DNA of 64,000 bases from Antedon mediterranea (lineage: Eukaryota > Echinodermata > Crinoidea > Comatulida > Antedonidae). This document shows positions 24,601 to 39,600 of the stretch, piece after piece. The stretch lies in contig NC_092678.1 in assembly GCF_964355755.1 (NCBI RefSeq), forward strand, positions 2,255,922 to 2,319,921, in the 5' to 3' direction. The notes below the pieces were generated by a model. It did no database searches and had not been told where the DNA came from. It saw nothing but the letters and a program-made list of their open reading frames with translations. The translations under genes were made by a program, and so were the position numbers. Positions within the stretch are counted from its first letter, which is position 1. The number at the start of each line of letters is the position of its first letter.

Positions 24601-27600
24601 CATGACCGTATAGTGGATGGATTGTTGAGCCTATTGCACTCTCCTCTCCTGGAATTCTGAAATGAAAGAAGTTATAATAATAATTTGATACTAATAGACT
24701 ATTTATATAATGGATTCAAGAAAGAATTTAATTTCATTTTTATTTATTCATTCTTTTATTTCAGAAAATTATGAAACCAATCACTTTCAAATGTCTTTAT
24801 ATAATTCTAAAATGTAAACATCAAAAGTAAAACTGAAAAAAAAAGATTATCAACATAAAATAATCAACAGTATACAGTTTATAATTAAATATATTTCTTA
24901 TTCACAGAAGTATGATTATTTGTAAAGATTCAGCTCCATTGAACACGCTAAAAAGTGTAACTTTGTCAATTCACAGTGAGCAACGGAAATCCCCCGAGTC
25001 ACGCTAAACTCTATAGCTACCCTGGGAGAAATGCGTGTCTAGCTATCACACACGTCAACCACTGCTGATTGTATGCGTACAATGAGTCGTAACCTTCTTT
25101 AGGGGTGAATGACCTGATTCCAAGTATGAATATCATAAATAATAAATACATTTGCTTATTTATTGTATCAAGAGTAGAAAACGTCTTTGTGTTAAAAAGA
25201 TTTAAATATTAGAGCTTTTGACTTATTTTAATTTTACAATTTCATTGGTTATTGACTCAATAATTTTGTTCAACTTGATATTAACAATTTAAAGTGCATT
25301 GCCAGTAAGATATTGAAATGTAAACTAGGATACAATGGACGACTTACAAATGCACAACAGAATCAATAATTACATATCATAAAAACGTGAAAATTTCAAT
25401 GCATTACTGTGATAATATTGTAAGACATTCAAGAGTAAAGTCACTATTTATAGGATATGTGCTATGTTTAATGACGTATTGTCATGGTATCATTATTGAC
25501 TCAAATATAATAGTAGTGTGTTAAGATTTGAACCAATCACCCTGGAATTAGAAGGTAACTGTACAGTACTCTATATATTCAGTCACTATACCTATGTATC
25601 ATTCTATTCAATGCAACTTCTTTTCAATAATGTACCCTCTATTCAATAAATGTACCTTGTATTCAATAAATGTACCTTGTATTCAATAAATGTACCTTGT
25701 ATTCAATAAATGTACCTTCTATTCAATAAATGCACCCTCTATTCAATAAATTTACCCTCTATTCAATAAATGTACCCTCTATTCAATAAATGTACCCTCT
25801 ATTCAATAAATGTACCCTCTATTCAATAAATGTACCTTGTATTCAATAAATGTACCCTCTATTCAATAAATGCACCCTCTATTCAATAAATGTACCCTCT
25901 ATTCAATAAATGTACCCTCTATTCAATAAATGTACCCTCTATTCAATAAATGTACCCTCTATTCAATAAATGTACCCTCTATTCAATAAATGTACCCTCT
26001 ATTCAATAAATGTACCTTGTATTCAATAAATGTACCTTGTATTCAATAAATGCACCCTCGTATTCAATAAATGCACCCTCTATTCAATAAATGTACCCTC
26101 TATTCAATAAATGTACCCTCTATTCAATAAATGTACCCTCTATTCAATAAATGTACCCTCTATTCAATAAATGCACCCTCTATTCAATAAATGTACCCTC
26201 TATTCAATAAATGTACCCTCTATTCAATAAATGTACCCTCTATTCAATAAATGTACCCTCTATTCAATAAATGTACCCTCTATTCAATAAATGCACCCTC
26301 TATTCAACAAATGTACCCTCTATTCAATAAATGCACCTTCTATATTCAATTCTATTTTATTGCTTTAAATATATTCAATAAATGAAGCTTTTATTCTATT
26401 ACAAATTCTTTATATTCTTTTTATCTTATATTACTCTAGTTGTATCTCTATTACACCAATCATTAGATTCACCATTTATGAATACATTTGGGTCAATTTA
26501 ACCTTTGACCTGGAAACATTTCATAAGTAAAGGTCATCGTTTACAGCCTACAAAACACATCATAATGAATTTTAATCTAAACATGTACGCAGCGACAACA
26601 CATATTTATTATCTGCATGCACGCATTAACGCTTGTTTTCACCCTAAACCAATCACGCGAGTGATATACAGTGAAATAATAATGAAGAAAAAAAGTAGAA
26701 AAAACAAGTAGGTTAGAAGGAAACAGAGTTAATTATATCCAGCTTCCTAGCAGTGTATTCAAATTACACTCGCTTCCTTAATGTGTTGACAATATTGCTT
26801 ATGATTTCCATGTTATTTGTCAATGACAGTTACCCAGGGTTCAAATGTCCATGCCCTAAAGGCTATTGTTTATAAATGCCGAGAAGTGCCAATAATTGTC
26901 TATCGCTATTGTATTAAAATTTATTCCATACACAACACATTTTTCAGCACAAAATTGTTTAGTTTCTTTTAACTTTTACATTCAGATTGTTTGCATAAAT
27001 TTAGTATTTCAGGTGTATACATTTATTGACAGAAGACACAACCCTGTCACATACAAAAACCCTGTGAAATTATAAGGTAAAAATATATATAGTAATTTGC
27101 ACTCTCTGTAAACTTTCTCTACTACATAAGCGTCATTTAGTTTCACTTGATAAATGTCGTAATTGTAAACAAAAAAAACATTTAACCTACATCATTCCTT
27201 GCGGATGCATTTGTGGTGGAGCTACCAAAAAACCAGCTGGATGCATGAGAGCGCCCTCTGGAATGGATTTGACAACAGACCGTGACTGCGTGACTACAGA
27301 TGACCCCGATGAACTTGCGCCTGTCGAAACATTGCCGCCTTTCTCGTCGACAACATTTGCAGACACCTCTTTCCAGAGCGCTTGTACTTCTGCGGCACTC
27401 ATAGCTAAAAGGGAAGAAAGTTGATGTTTAAATTTATTAAACTGATTTAAGACTCAAAATCTTAATTACAAAGTAGATGTTTGTGATTTCTCAACTACTT
27501 TAAAATTCAAGTATTATAACTCAATTAGTTATTTAATACTCATACATTTGTCCTTTTTATTGCATTTTAATTTTGATGTTGGTAACAATTTTTCAAAGCA

Positions 27601-30600
27601 TTTTTTGTAATAAATTTTTTTAAATCAGTAAGTTTCTTTTTTTAAACCAAAACAGTACAACAGAATCTGTTGAGTTTTTCAAAAATTCTATAATAAATTT
27701 AACTTTTTTTTTAGATAGATAGTCAGTGATTTAAAAACAAAATTTGAATGATTAATACGAAATAACTGTAATCTTAACTGTATTAAAAATAAAAAATAAA
27801 ATAAAGTCTGAAATAAATAATGTTGATTCAATGGTTTACTGTAAATAATAATATACTGTTTTTATATTATTGGAAGCAATCCTATTCCAGTAATAATAAA
27901 CAGGAAACAATAGATTAGAAACATTTATACCAGAACAAGAAGAATTGTATAAAAACTCTCATGCATGACTATTAAAATGTTAACACCATAAAGGTAGGTT
28001 TTTGTCCACAGGTATGTAGTCAAGAAGTATTTTCACACTTTTAAATGACAAGGCCTCGAATCTGACAATTTCACGAAACGGAAGACAATTTCATATCGCA
28101 AGTTTCGCTAAATTGAGTTTAGTGGGAAAAGGATCTATAAAGATCTATCAACTAAGCTGAAGCTGTAATGAGAATATCGTCAATATTACCATCAAACTTT
28201 AATGTACACTTTAATGTGTCAAAGAAGACAGGCGAACTAAAGAATATTACGGCAAACGTAATCCTTAAACATCTTTATTTCAGTTCTTTCTTTTGACAGC
28301 TATGTCTCATAAAAAATGAAATGTGCCCATACATGTAACAATCACTTTGACTTTTAGCAAAAAGGAAACGCATTTATAGTACGATACATTGCTCACAAGC
28401 TGTCAATTAACAGTAAATATGAATTTGTCAAAATATTCTGAATAATTTTAAACATTAAAAAAAAGAAGAAAAACATTAATTTCTGACACTTTATGATGAG
28501 AGTATTGAGATTTTAATATTTGCTTCATAATCAACGTTTCCTTTTTATTGACATTTATATTTTTAAAATAAAAGATAAATTATTCATAAAAAAAGAGGAA
28601 GAATTCCATCATTTCGTATATTCACTTTCTATTTAATTTTTTACAATAATTAAATAGTGCTAAATATTGATCAAAAAACAAACTTATTTGATCATTGTCA
28701 TCAGTGTAGGTCTCTTTAAAATCATTTAAAATATAATTTGAAATTTTAACAAGCTTTTAATCTTTCAAAAAATTAATAATAAAAATTAGTTCTGAATAAT
28801 TCATGTTTATTAATGAATATTCATAAAGCTAGAGTAGCATTAAGAAGTCAACAACATTGCACTGGAATAAAACCCTTGATTAGGAATTATTACATATCCC
28901 GGAGGAAAATGGAATATTAATAATCTAAATCATAAATTACATGACTCCTTTGTTCAGAAATGATTCTGCAAATTATAAATATGAACAAATTAATAAACTT
29001 GAAGGAAATACTTGCGCCAGGAGGAAGTCATTCCACCACACATTTTCTTTACTTCAGTATAAATATTAAAAAAAACAAAAAAACAACTATTATTTTGAAC
29101 CCATCGCCAAACTTTGTTTCATCCCTGGATAACCTGTTACCACCGACTGGTACCTATAAGTACTATATTTTCCCCTCCTTTGATACATTTATTATATACT
29201 ATAAATGTATTCATATTAATATTATGTATTGTAAATAAACTTATAATTAAGAATAATATGTTTCTACAAATGCAGGTATAATAAAGATACAAAGATAATA
29301 AAAATTAAATCAATAAAAACAAATGTTCAATAAACAGAAATAAACATGAGACAAAAAATATGCTGTACTAAATATGCTGTACTAAATGTACTTTTAAATC
29401 GACTATGAACTAATTATAATATATGCGAATAAATAACAAACATATAAATCTGTATAATTTATAGTCACGCAACTAATTGGTATGAAAATCACATGTTGTT
29501 TACGAATCTGTGTTCGGGGGAATGAATGGTCATCAAACTATTCTATGGAGTATTGCCAAGAGCAACAAAAAGCATTTGATCAATGGTATGCTCATTCACA
29601 CAGATCACCTGGTATGCAAATTATGCAAATAATTTTTACTTTCCTGTGAAATGCAAAAATATGTTATAAAATAAAATACTATACCAATCCTTATTCTTGG
29701 GACACTCCTATCAAGTCGACACTGTCAGTCCTGAAGGTGTCCTCTTAAACTCTGTCTACACTATCAAACTTTATGCGACAAAAAAAATGTGATGGGTCCA
29801 AATATGGTAGTGATATATTTAAATATGGTAGTGATATAACATCATCATGTCCATATATGTGGGCACATCACATTTTTTTTGTCACATAAAGGAGTTCTAT
29901 TTGTCATGAGTTACTAAATATCATTGACTTACCTTGTCCTAAGTGCGATAGATGGATGGCCTGGTTTGACTGCGGTAGAAGGATTTGTCCAGCCTGTGTC
30001 ATCAAATGTTGTTGCATTGCCAGAGCTTGCAGGTGCTGCTGTTGCTGCTGCTGAATCTTGGTGACCTTGACATCTCCAGCTGCTGACTGCATCTGCTGTA
30101 GAATCTGAGCTTGCTTCTGTAACTCCTGCAAAGACACAAAAACGATACACATATTAGAAAGGAAACTGGTATGGTAAAAGAGATTTGGCACAGCAAATTC
30201 TTTGATGGCAAAAAAAATACAAACCAACAGACTGTTCATCTGAGTATGCTCATAAACATATCCGAGTTGTGATAACGTCTATAAACTATGCCAAATTCTG
30301 AAAGTTTGGACACATGCTTGGTGGAAATTTGTTTTGGGTCATGCGCACAAACATCTCTAGTAAATGTTTAGAGTATGGAACTACTTTAATTAAATGTTAT
30401 GGTACTAATCAAACCACTGTACCACAAGTATAATCAAATCCAATAGAAAATATCAAACACATGCCTTATGAAAAATGTGATACATTAACATCCTCCTTCA
30501 AGAAAATGTTTGCAATATTTAAAATTTACTGACAACATTTTACTAAAATACATATAATTGGGACATGACCTTCGACAAAATCTAAACACTGATACTGGCC

Positions 30601-33600
30601 TGCGACAGAGGTGATTGAGGCCCCATTAATTTAGCAGCATAAACATTAGATTTACAATTTAAATCCTAAGGGATGACTAGTATATCCAGGCCCATCCAAA
30701 CCCGAGTCATATTTATAAATGTATATACCTTTACATATAAATATTTATAGCTAAAATATTGTGGCTTAGCCAAAGTAAAACCATCCAAGTAAATAATTCA
30801 GAAACGTTGTGTTAGCTATCAGACCGGAGGACATTCTTAGATGCGGTTAATAAATATGTGTGTTAGAATCCTTATTAACGAGTAAAAAACAAATATGACG
30901 AGCTTTTGAAGTTGAGCCTTTTAAATGAACATTTTTATTTGAGATTACACACATGGTCAGGTTAAGGTCATTACATTTTTTAAAGAAGCTAAGTTCATCA
31001 ATGTAAACAGTTTTTATTTTTTGCGGATATTATGAGGTTAGATGAGAAAATCATATTTACAAAAAATAAATTTATCTTCATCATTATCACAAAAAATGAA
31101 TTATTATTAAATCAAATTTAGATAATAGTTACAAAATATTATTTTTGCAAGGAAAAAAATATTACTCAACCAAAAAAAAAATGTTGCCTTAGATTCAATA
31201 ATACTGTACTCTACATGAATTCTGTCCGTTAAATTCCACCTACTGCAAGATTCGAACATAAAACCTTTCACATTACAGGCAAGTACCTTAACTACAACAC
31301 CACAGGAAATCTTGTTGGAGATAGATGGAACCATCTTCCATGTTACTTAAGGCATGGTTCGTGGACTGTACCATTTATGTACTGTAGTGGTGTGTTTACA
31401 ATGAATTTTCTACTTTTCGAATTATATCTGAGTCTTTGAGTTGAGGAGATATGGCCATTATTGGTCTATCCATGTAAATTCGGCAAAAAATGGACTTAAA
31501 TTAAAGCCTTGATTCACACTGGATTCAATTATAGAAAGATTTTAACTGTAAGTTTTCTGTTCACACTGAAACAATATTCATAAATCAATAGAGGTTTAAC
31601 AAACAGTGTACACATTATACTAAAAAAAATGTTATACAATGACACAGGACTATTTTACGTCAGGATGAGTCTGCTGTTCTTAGTTTGCTAAAACCAATTC
31701 CTGATTGTTCTCCAATGAATTCACTCAATTACCAGACGACAGCTAATTACAAACTGATGTACGGATGTCATGGAAACGTACACAACTTGTGTAGTTTATC
31801 CAAAGATACATTTCAGATGTTTGGTGTAAACTTAATCCACTCATTCCAACAGGAATCGGGAGAAACATGTACGTGCCGTTCACAAAACTTTGATTGATGT
31901 GTTGTTGGTATGGCAAACAAAATTAAAGATAAGTTTATTTCGGTTTCATTAAAATTCTTCTAGTCATTTCCACTACTGTATGTAAGTCTAGGACAGTCTG
32001 ATGTTACCAACAAAAAAAATACAAATTGTATTGTAAATGTAATAAACCCTGATTTAGTTTCATAATTTGGTTAAATACATCACTGTATTAATAAATAATT
32101 GTATCACTATGATCAACCACTTCGCTCTCTGAAGACATTTTAATTAAAGACAAGCTCTAATTAAGGAAATAACTAGCTACATTTTTCTGAATCACTACAA
32201 AATATAGCTGGTCCGTAAATGGAAGTTTTATGGGTTGATAATTTGCTTAGAATAACGAAAAGTTAAATGAAAACAGATTTATGGCAGAATATTGCATTCA
32301 TCCAATGAATATAGGTTCTTGCTTAATACTTAATTTCATCAAGACTAGAAATCATTAAAGCATAGATATTGGCGATATTATTTAGTCAAGATTAACTGAA
32401 AAGTATCAATATTACTCGAGGAGTTTTGCGTAGTGTAGGCAGGTCTACTTACAAGAGAATATAAACGATTTCAACGTGTCATTTCATTTGTTATATTTAG
32501 TATGCATGTGCCTTTACGAGGGTTGTTTGTTCGTTGAATGAGGCATTACACGTAAACCATGATACACAGTCGTAGATAACAGCACAATAAAAACGACATT
32601 TTTGAGAAGAATAACCGGGAGAGACACTTACTTAATATATATGAGTGACAGAACCCAAATTGAGACTTGGCACGGATTCTCAACTCGTTACTAACTACAC
32701 ATTCTAATGGTTTTAGGTGGTGGCAACTTGTTCGTCTTCGGAATTACTCAATTACGTCGTGTTAAATGGGAAGAATCAGCTTGTAAAAGCTTAAGTGATC
32801 AACAATTTTATATAGGTCACTGGAGTGGAACTAATATACGTTCATTTGTGCATCTATTAAATATTATAGAAATGGTATTTTCATTATTTATTAAACATTA
32901 TTTTAACAATGTTGCAATTTTACACTTCGATTTTAATATTCAACATTACATTAAGCTTTGTTATAATTTTTATATTAGATTGTTGTCGTGAAACCAATTA
33001 GCTTTCAAGTGCATCTAATAAATTGTGAAGAAACAGTGATCTGTTGATATTATTAGTTATTAACATAATTCCAACGCTGCATTAGTCGTTTCTTCCTTTT
33101 AATATTTCAAACAATGCGTATTCCTTTGCGAATTTCTTGTTATATTTAATAAATTTCCAATTTAATGAATTTCCAATCTAATATACAAAGGAATACAAGT
33201 AAACGAGTAAAATAAATTCTGATACTGTACTTTAGAAATAACAGTAACTTGCAGGTTAGCCCAATATCTCTTAACATTATCACATATCTTTCTTATAGGT
33301 GGATAGAAAACTTCTTTTGTTGGTGTTACTGTTGCTAAAGATTTATTTATTTATTTATTATTTTATTTACCCTCTTTAGTCAAAGACTGGTCTCCCAGAG
33401 GGCCCAGTTATGATCAGTAGCTGTGAGTGACAGTGGTTGTAGCCCCCTAATCGTTTCGAAAGATGTACTAGGTTCTTTAAAGTGCACATTAGCTAGATGT
33501 GTACAGAAGGCTCATTCTACCACCAGAACCATGGAGCGAGTGAGCCTTAACTGCTTGGCCACCTCCCCATCCAGCTTATCTAAGACTATTTTCTTATCTC

Positions 33601-36600
33601 TTCCTCTGGCCAACATTTTAGTAGGCTTCCTTACATGATCAATTATGACATACCAACAAAAGCAAAGTTGCAGAAAAACTAATCTTCTGCAACTACTTGT
33701 CGCAGCCCCCAAGACATCGCAAGTGAATTACCTGTTGCTGCTGTATGAACGTCTGCTGTTGCAGCTGCAAGAGTTGCTGTAACTGATGTGGTGACATGAC
33801 ACTTGGTTGCTGTAAGAGTTGCTGCATTTGCTGAGCTGTGAGTTGCTGAGGTAAGATGAAAGCCTGGCCCTGGTGAGATATTAGGCTCAGAGGCGACTTC
33901 AAATCGGACTTCTAAAAAATACAAAATTGGGAAATAAATTGTACCATATTTTCTGCTGCCAAATTTTATGAATCAATGATTATATTTTTGAAATACACAT
34001 ATACCATAAATAATAATTACAGTAGAACCTCTCCTTTGGGAAACCTCTACTCAGGGGACATTCCCATAAGGAACACCTTCCTTTGAAATGAATGAGGACC
34101 AATAAACACTATGGAAAACCCCTATTAAGAGGACACTTTGATGAGTCCCGAAGGTTTCCCCTTAATAGTAAGTACAGTTAGTAGTAGTATTAAGTACTGT
34201 AGTATAGTAGAGTAGTTTAGACACTATTTTCCCATGAGCTATTCATATTCGCTGCTAAAGTTTATATACAACATTATAAATTACCGTTAATGTAGTGTCA
34301 TTTAAAAAAAGTCTTAACTTTTGCATAAAAGTTTATTGTCACTTCTGTGAAATTGACATACAATATTATGCTGTTTTGAACATTTTGATTTATGAGATGT
34401 GAAAAGAGATGAGATCAGTATCCTATGTACTGTATCATAGTATCAACACACTGACCACATGGTATGGGATTACTCATAAAAGTTGTGTTTTTACTCAGAT
34501 CAGTTAATTTTAACCCTAAAAAATAGTTCATTTAAATATCAATTGGTTTCATTTAAATTTAAAGAAATCACTGTATATTTCATAAGTTATTTTTATTTTT
34601 GGTGTACTTCACCAAAAATTCAAAATCTGTTTTTTTATGAAATGGATGCTTTAAACAATTTTAACAGGTGATTGTCGGCACAAAACTATAATATCAGTAT
34701 ATTAAGCTATATTTACACGCTCTTTCGGAGTTAGTCATATATCACAGTTGGATTGCAGTTCAGCTTGTTCTGTGTTCACACGCACAAATTACATCCGATA
34801 AGCTGCTGTTAATAATCCAGTGGGCAGGTTATCACTTCTGAAACATCAGAGTTAATTAAAGGTACTTTGGATGTACAGAAAGCATACCTGAACATCTGTA
34901 AAATCATTAGAGGTTATGACACAAAGGTATAAGAAAGTTAACTTTGTTTTGTTCACTCTGGTGTGTGAATACAACTTTAAATAATATGGTGATTGAAAGA
35001 ATAATTGAAAAGACAAGGTATCACTATCTTGTGAATGGGTGTTTAGGATCGAGTAACAGTATGGACTTGATTATTTAAAATGAGGGTGGGTGGTGGCATT
35101 ACTTAACAAGTAATTAGAGATAATTGGTGGGTGTTGGAAGAGCTATAATTAAAGGAAGGCCACAAGCCGTCATCAAAAAGTACTGTACCTCCAATCAGCA
35201 CATACATCCATTTAAAGCATCACAAAAACAAGGCATTTTAAACCAAAAAAACGTTAAGACAGTAGAAAGTCATGTACATTGGGAAGTACATTAAGTTTGT
35301 TTTAAACTATTTAGATAGCCATCCATCATATGCACCTCATCATAACATCACCGCTTGAGTAACAATATCGACACCAAATGGTTTTAAGTACTTTATGTTT
35401 TATGGTGACTAAAACGATGCTTGATCAGCCGAGACAATGTGGAAAAGATAATTCAAAAACGATTTGGTGTTTGAGAGAGATGTATGGACAGTAAATAAAT
35501 AAAGATTAAGAGTATCATCAGATGCTAATACTGTTTTAGGAAAGATTTATAGGCAATGTAGACAGAAAAGATTACAAATCAAGGTTAGATTCAAAGAAAA
35601 AATGTTATATTTTAGATATATTTTCTTGTGTCCTAAGAGTTACGAGTCTCGCATCAATCAAGTGGTCTCGTTTAAATCAAATGGTCGGCTTGGTCTCATG
35701 GTATCATAGAATTTCCAAAATAAACTCGCAGAAGAAAACATAGCGCTGTTTTTTTTTTTAAGTTTTGGCGACAGAGTAACTATTATGAATGAAAAAGTGG
35801 TCTTTTGTTGAAATGAAAATCGTTAAAAAAAAAATTGTTAAAAAATGAAAATAGACGAGGTAGTAACGGAATAAAATGTAATTATTTAAATAATAAAAAT
35901 ATTGGTAAATTTAAAAAAAGAAAAATAAACCAGCAATTTAATGTTTTTGTTTCTATTTTTACAAGGTGTTAAACATAAAACATATTACTGTAATATTGTA
36001 CTAAAGACATGTATTGTACAAAAGGTGTTAACAGAATAAAACATATTACTGTAATATTGTACTATAGACATGTATTGTACAAAAGAGAGACTTTATCAAT
36101 GTTGATGTAGGAAAAAAGTAATGTAATTTTTCGTACATCCCAGACAAGTATGCTGTATGTAATTCTTGATACCAAGTTTAAATAGTTAGCGGCTGTTTTC
36201 TACACATGTCAGGATATCCCAGGGTAGGGTACAGCGAGGTTCATCCAAGTTGGCGTCTAGTCAAACGTTTAACACAAATTTTTCCTATACCATAATTTCA
36301 TACTACTGAATACATAATTACTAAAATTACAAATGTATATTATATGAGAACATATTAACATGAAATAACACAGATTTGAAATTCAGTAGTTTTGCAGGGT
36401 TTTTGTCTAAAATGTAAATGGAGAAGTTGTTTTAATTGTAAACAGAGCGACGCAGGATAATATATTAATAACATTAATAATTCCATTATTGTTGTTTTTA
36501 TCGGTAGTCGGTTATTTATGTTTTCAGCAAGCGCATTAGTGTTGTTATTATCGACCTCTCCATACCCGGTCATCATAATTGTGTTATTGTTATTCTTGCG

Positions 36601-39600
36601 TTGTTGATGTTGTTCTATTGATTATAGTCAATTTAGCTACGAAGCGGCTGTTACATTTAACTCATAACCGTCTCTTGCTATGGACAAATTGTTTTTTCCC
36701 CATTGAAATAAAATCATTTGAAAAAAGGAAAATACCCTTAAAAAACCATGAGGAACTTTAATTTGTATGTAATTTTGACATCTAAACTATAGAGGGCACA
36801 AAACAAATCTAACTATACAAGAAAACACTAAAGGCTGGCAAGGGTTTTAAATATGTGCAGAAAATGGTAAAAATGTAAGCGAGAAAGGGCAAGTAGAGGA
36901 GAGCCAATGAGCATTAGAGGGTCAAAGGTTAAGATGTGCTCAGCAAATGGTAAGAGATGTGAACGAGAAAGAGCAAGTAGAGAAGAAATAATGCGCATGG
37001 GAGGGTCAAGGGTTAAGATGTGCTCAGCAAATGGTAAGAACAAGAAAGGGCAAGAAGAGGAGAGCAAATGCGCATAGGAAGTTTAAGATATGCTCAGCTA
37101 ATGGTACGGATATGAATAAGAAAGGGCAAGTAGGAGAGAAAATAAGCATGGAAGGGTCAAGGGTTAAGATGTGCTCAGCTAATGGTACGGATATGAATAA
37201 GAAAGGGCAAGTAGGAGAGAAAATAAGCATGGGAGGGTCAAGGGTTAAGATGTGCTCAGCTAATAGTAAAAGAATGTGAATGAAAAGTATTGGCATAATA
37301 CAATTTCAAATCTATGTGCTTTTTTACCAGTACAAATAGTTTAGTTTACCTACATATCTTGCTAATTCCACACAACTGACTAAACAACATTATAACTTCT
37401 GATTTCAACGAAATTAACATAAATTCAACTTTGTTATGAATAAAAAATGTTTACTTGCTTTAATGACAATTTTAATAATTCACCACAACATGTTTGAGAT
37501 ACATAATTCATTCACAAAGAAATTAGCATCCATAAGACGTTTACAACATCCATGACGGAATTCGTGGAGATTAACGACTAATATTTATCATTAAAATAAC
37601 TGCATGTTTAGGAAATATTTTATCTTTGTTTTATTCATCTAGGAAACGACTGGTAATTTAAATTTCCAATTATTTTGCTATACTGTGAGATTTGTTGATG
37701 TTCTGTGGTCCAATATCTTTTTTAACTTTTTAATTTAAGATGGACAAGTGAATATAAAATCTGATGACATCATTACTTTTGGAAATTATTGCAACATTTA
37801 TGGATATGCAACCTCTATAGATGGTACTTTATATAACAGAACAGAAATAATTATTTTAATTTTGGTATTACAGCAGTTCCTATAAGATTAAACAATGGAT
37901 CATGTTAGAGTAGATAAGAAAATAAACAGTGGTAGATAAACATACAGGCAGGAAAATAAATTAATATAAATTACTAAATAAACAACTATACCTTGATTGA
38001 CAACTGCACTAGGATGGTGGTATATAAACATTATTATAATAATTACATAAATCTGTTGCATTGAGAATTGTGATGACGAGAGTTCCATTTATGTTACGGA
38101 ACTTCCATTCTACAGTAGTTCAGTTTTATGTTATTAGAGCTCTCCATTCCCCGTAACAAGAATTTCATTTTACAAGACTTCAATTGTATGTTCTGGGAAT
38201 TCCATTGTATGTTACGGGAATTCTGTTCTGTTACGGGAATTCCATTCTGTTAAGGGAATTTAATTTTGTGTTAATTAGAGCTCTCCAATCCATTCCATTA
38301 TACAAGACTTCCATTCTATGTTACAAGGATTCCTTTCTATACGGGAATTCAATTCTGTGTTAATTAGAGCTCTCCAATCCATGGTACAAGAGCTCCATTC
38401 CATGTTACAGGAATTTAATTCTGTGTTAATTAGAGCTCTCCAATCCATGGTACAAGAGTTCCATTCCATGTTACAGGAATTCAATTCTGTGTTATTAGAG
38501 ACAATTATATTATGAGATATCCATTCTAAGCTTTGACATGTTTTAAGAAATGTTGGGCAACACATTATACTGAACTATCTAAAAGAGTCTGGTGGGAAAA
38601 AACCGAAATTTAGTACGTCAACACTACATACTAAAAAAATAATTGTGAAAATAGCTATGGTATGGAGAAATTGTAAAATTAATTAAAATAATGTTTATAA
38701 CAATATAATTACCAATTTATCAATTTCAATAATGGCGAATTTGCTTCAATTGAATTTAAATTAGTCGGGCTTTTTTCATCTTTACATGAATATTCATCGA
38801 CCACCGTTCAAAATGTAGAATTTCTTAAAGCAAGTGTTTGCGGACAATAGGAGGTAATCAAATAAACAGGCTTTACAAGTGTTTGTGCATTTCAAATCAA
38901 TATTATATTGTTAAAAAGAAATCAAAGCTCCCGGTATGCGATATTTTTCAAAAGGGAATTATTAGTCACAAATTCAAATCGTTTGGTGCGTCGTAACTAT
39001 TGTATACCAGTACAATTTAAAATAATGATCTTTATTAGAAATTAGAGATTGGGGAGATAAGTGGGGGGGGGGGGGGGGTTTATTGCTGGTATAATTAAAA
39101 TTTTATTTTTAGAACAAAAATGTTCTTTAATCGGTATATTAATGTATTTCTCTGATTTTAAACTTATAAAATTTGTAGATAATGTTACTAATGTTCATTT
39201 AATTTATAGAATATAGAAACATATATATTGCGCTTAATTTTTAGGTATTCAAATTTGTAGAAAATGTTACTATACTAAATGTGCTCATTTAATTATTTAA
39301 ATATATTACCCTTAACGTTAGATTTGTTACATTTGTAGAAAATGTTAGCAAATGAATGTATAATGTATTAAAGCACATCGAATTTAGAACACCAGTTAAA
39401 AGTTTGTACTTAAGCTCAGACATCGCCGCCACAAGAACTCTTATTGTTTCTGAATATAGAATAGAAAGCTTTTATCCTGGAAATTCTAATGAATGAACTT
39501 TCTTTGTGTTTGTAATTTCCTGTGATTCAAAATGTACAGACATGGCTTTAGTTAGCTTATTGGGTTTTGTGGTAGGAAAACACAAAAGCTATGTAGTATA

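Noticed and set aside
37024-37296. ORFs on both strands at 37 kb
   Set aside because: Open on both strands only because of the tandem unit; no homology.
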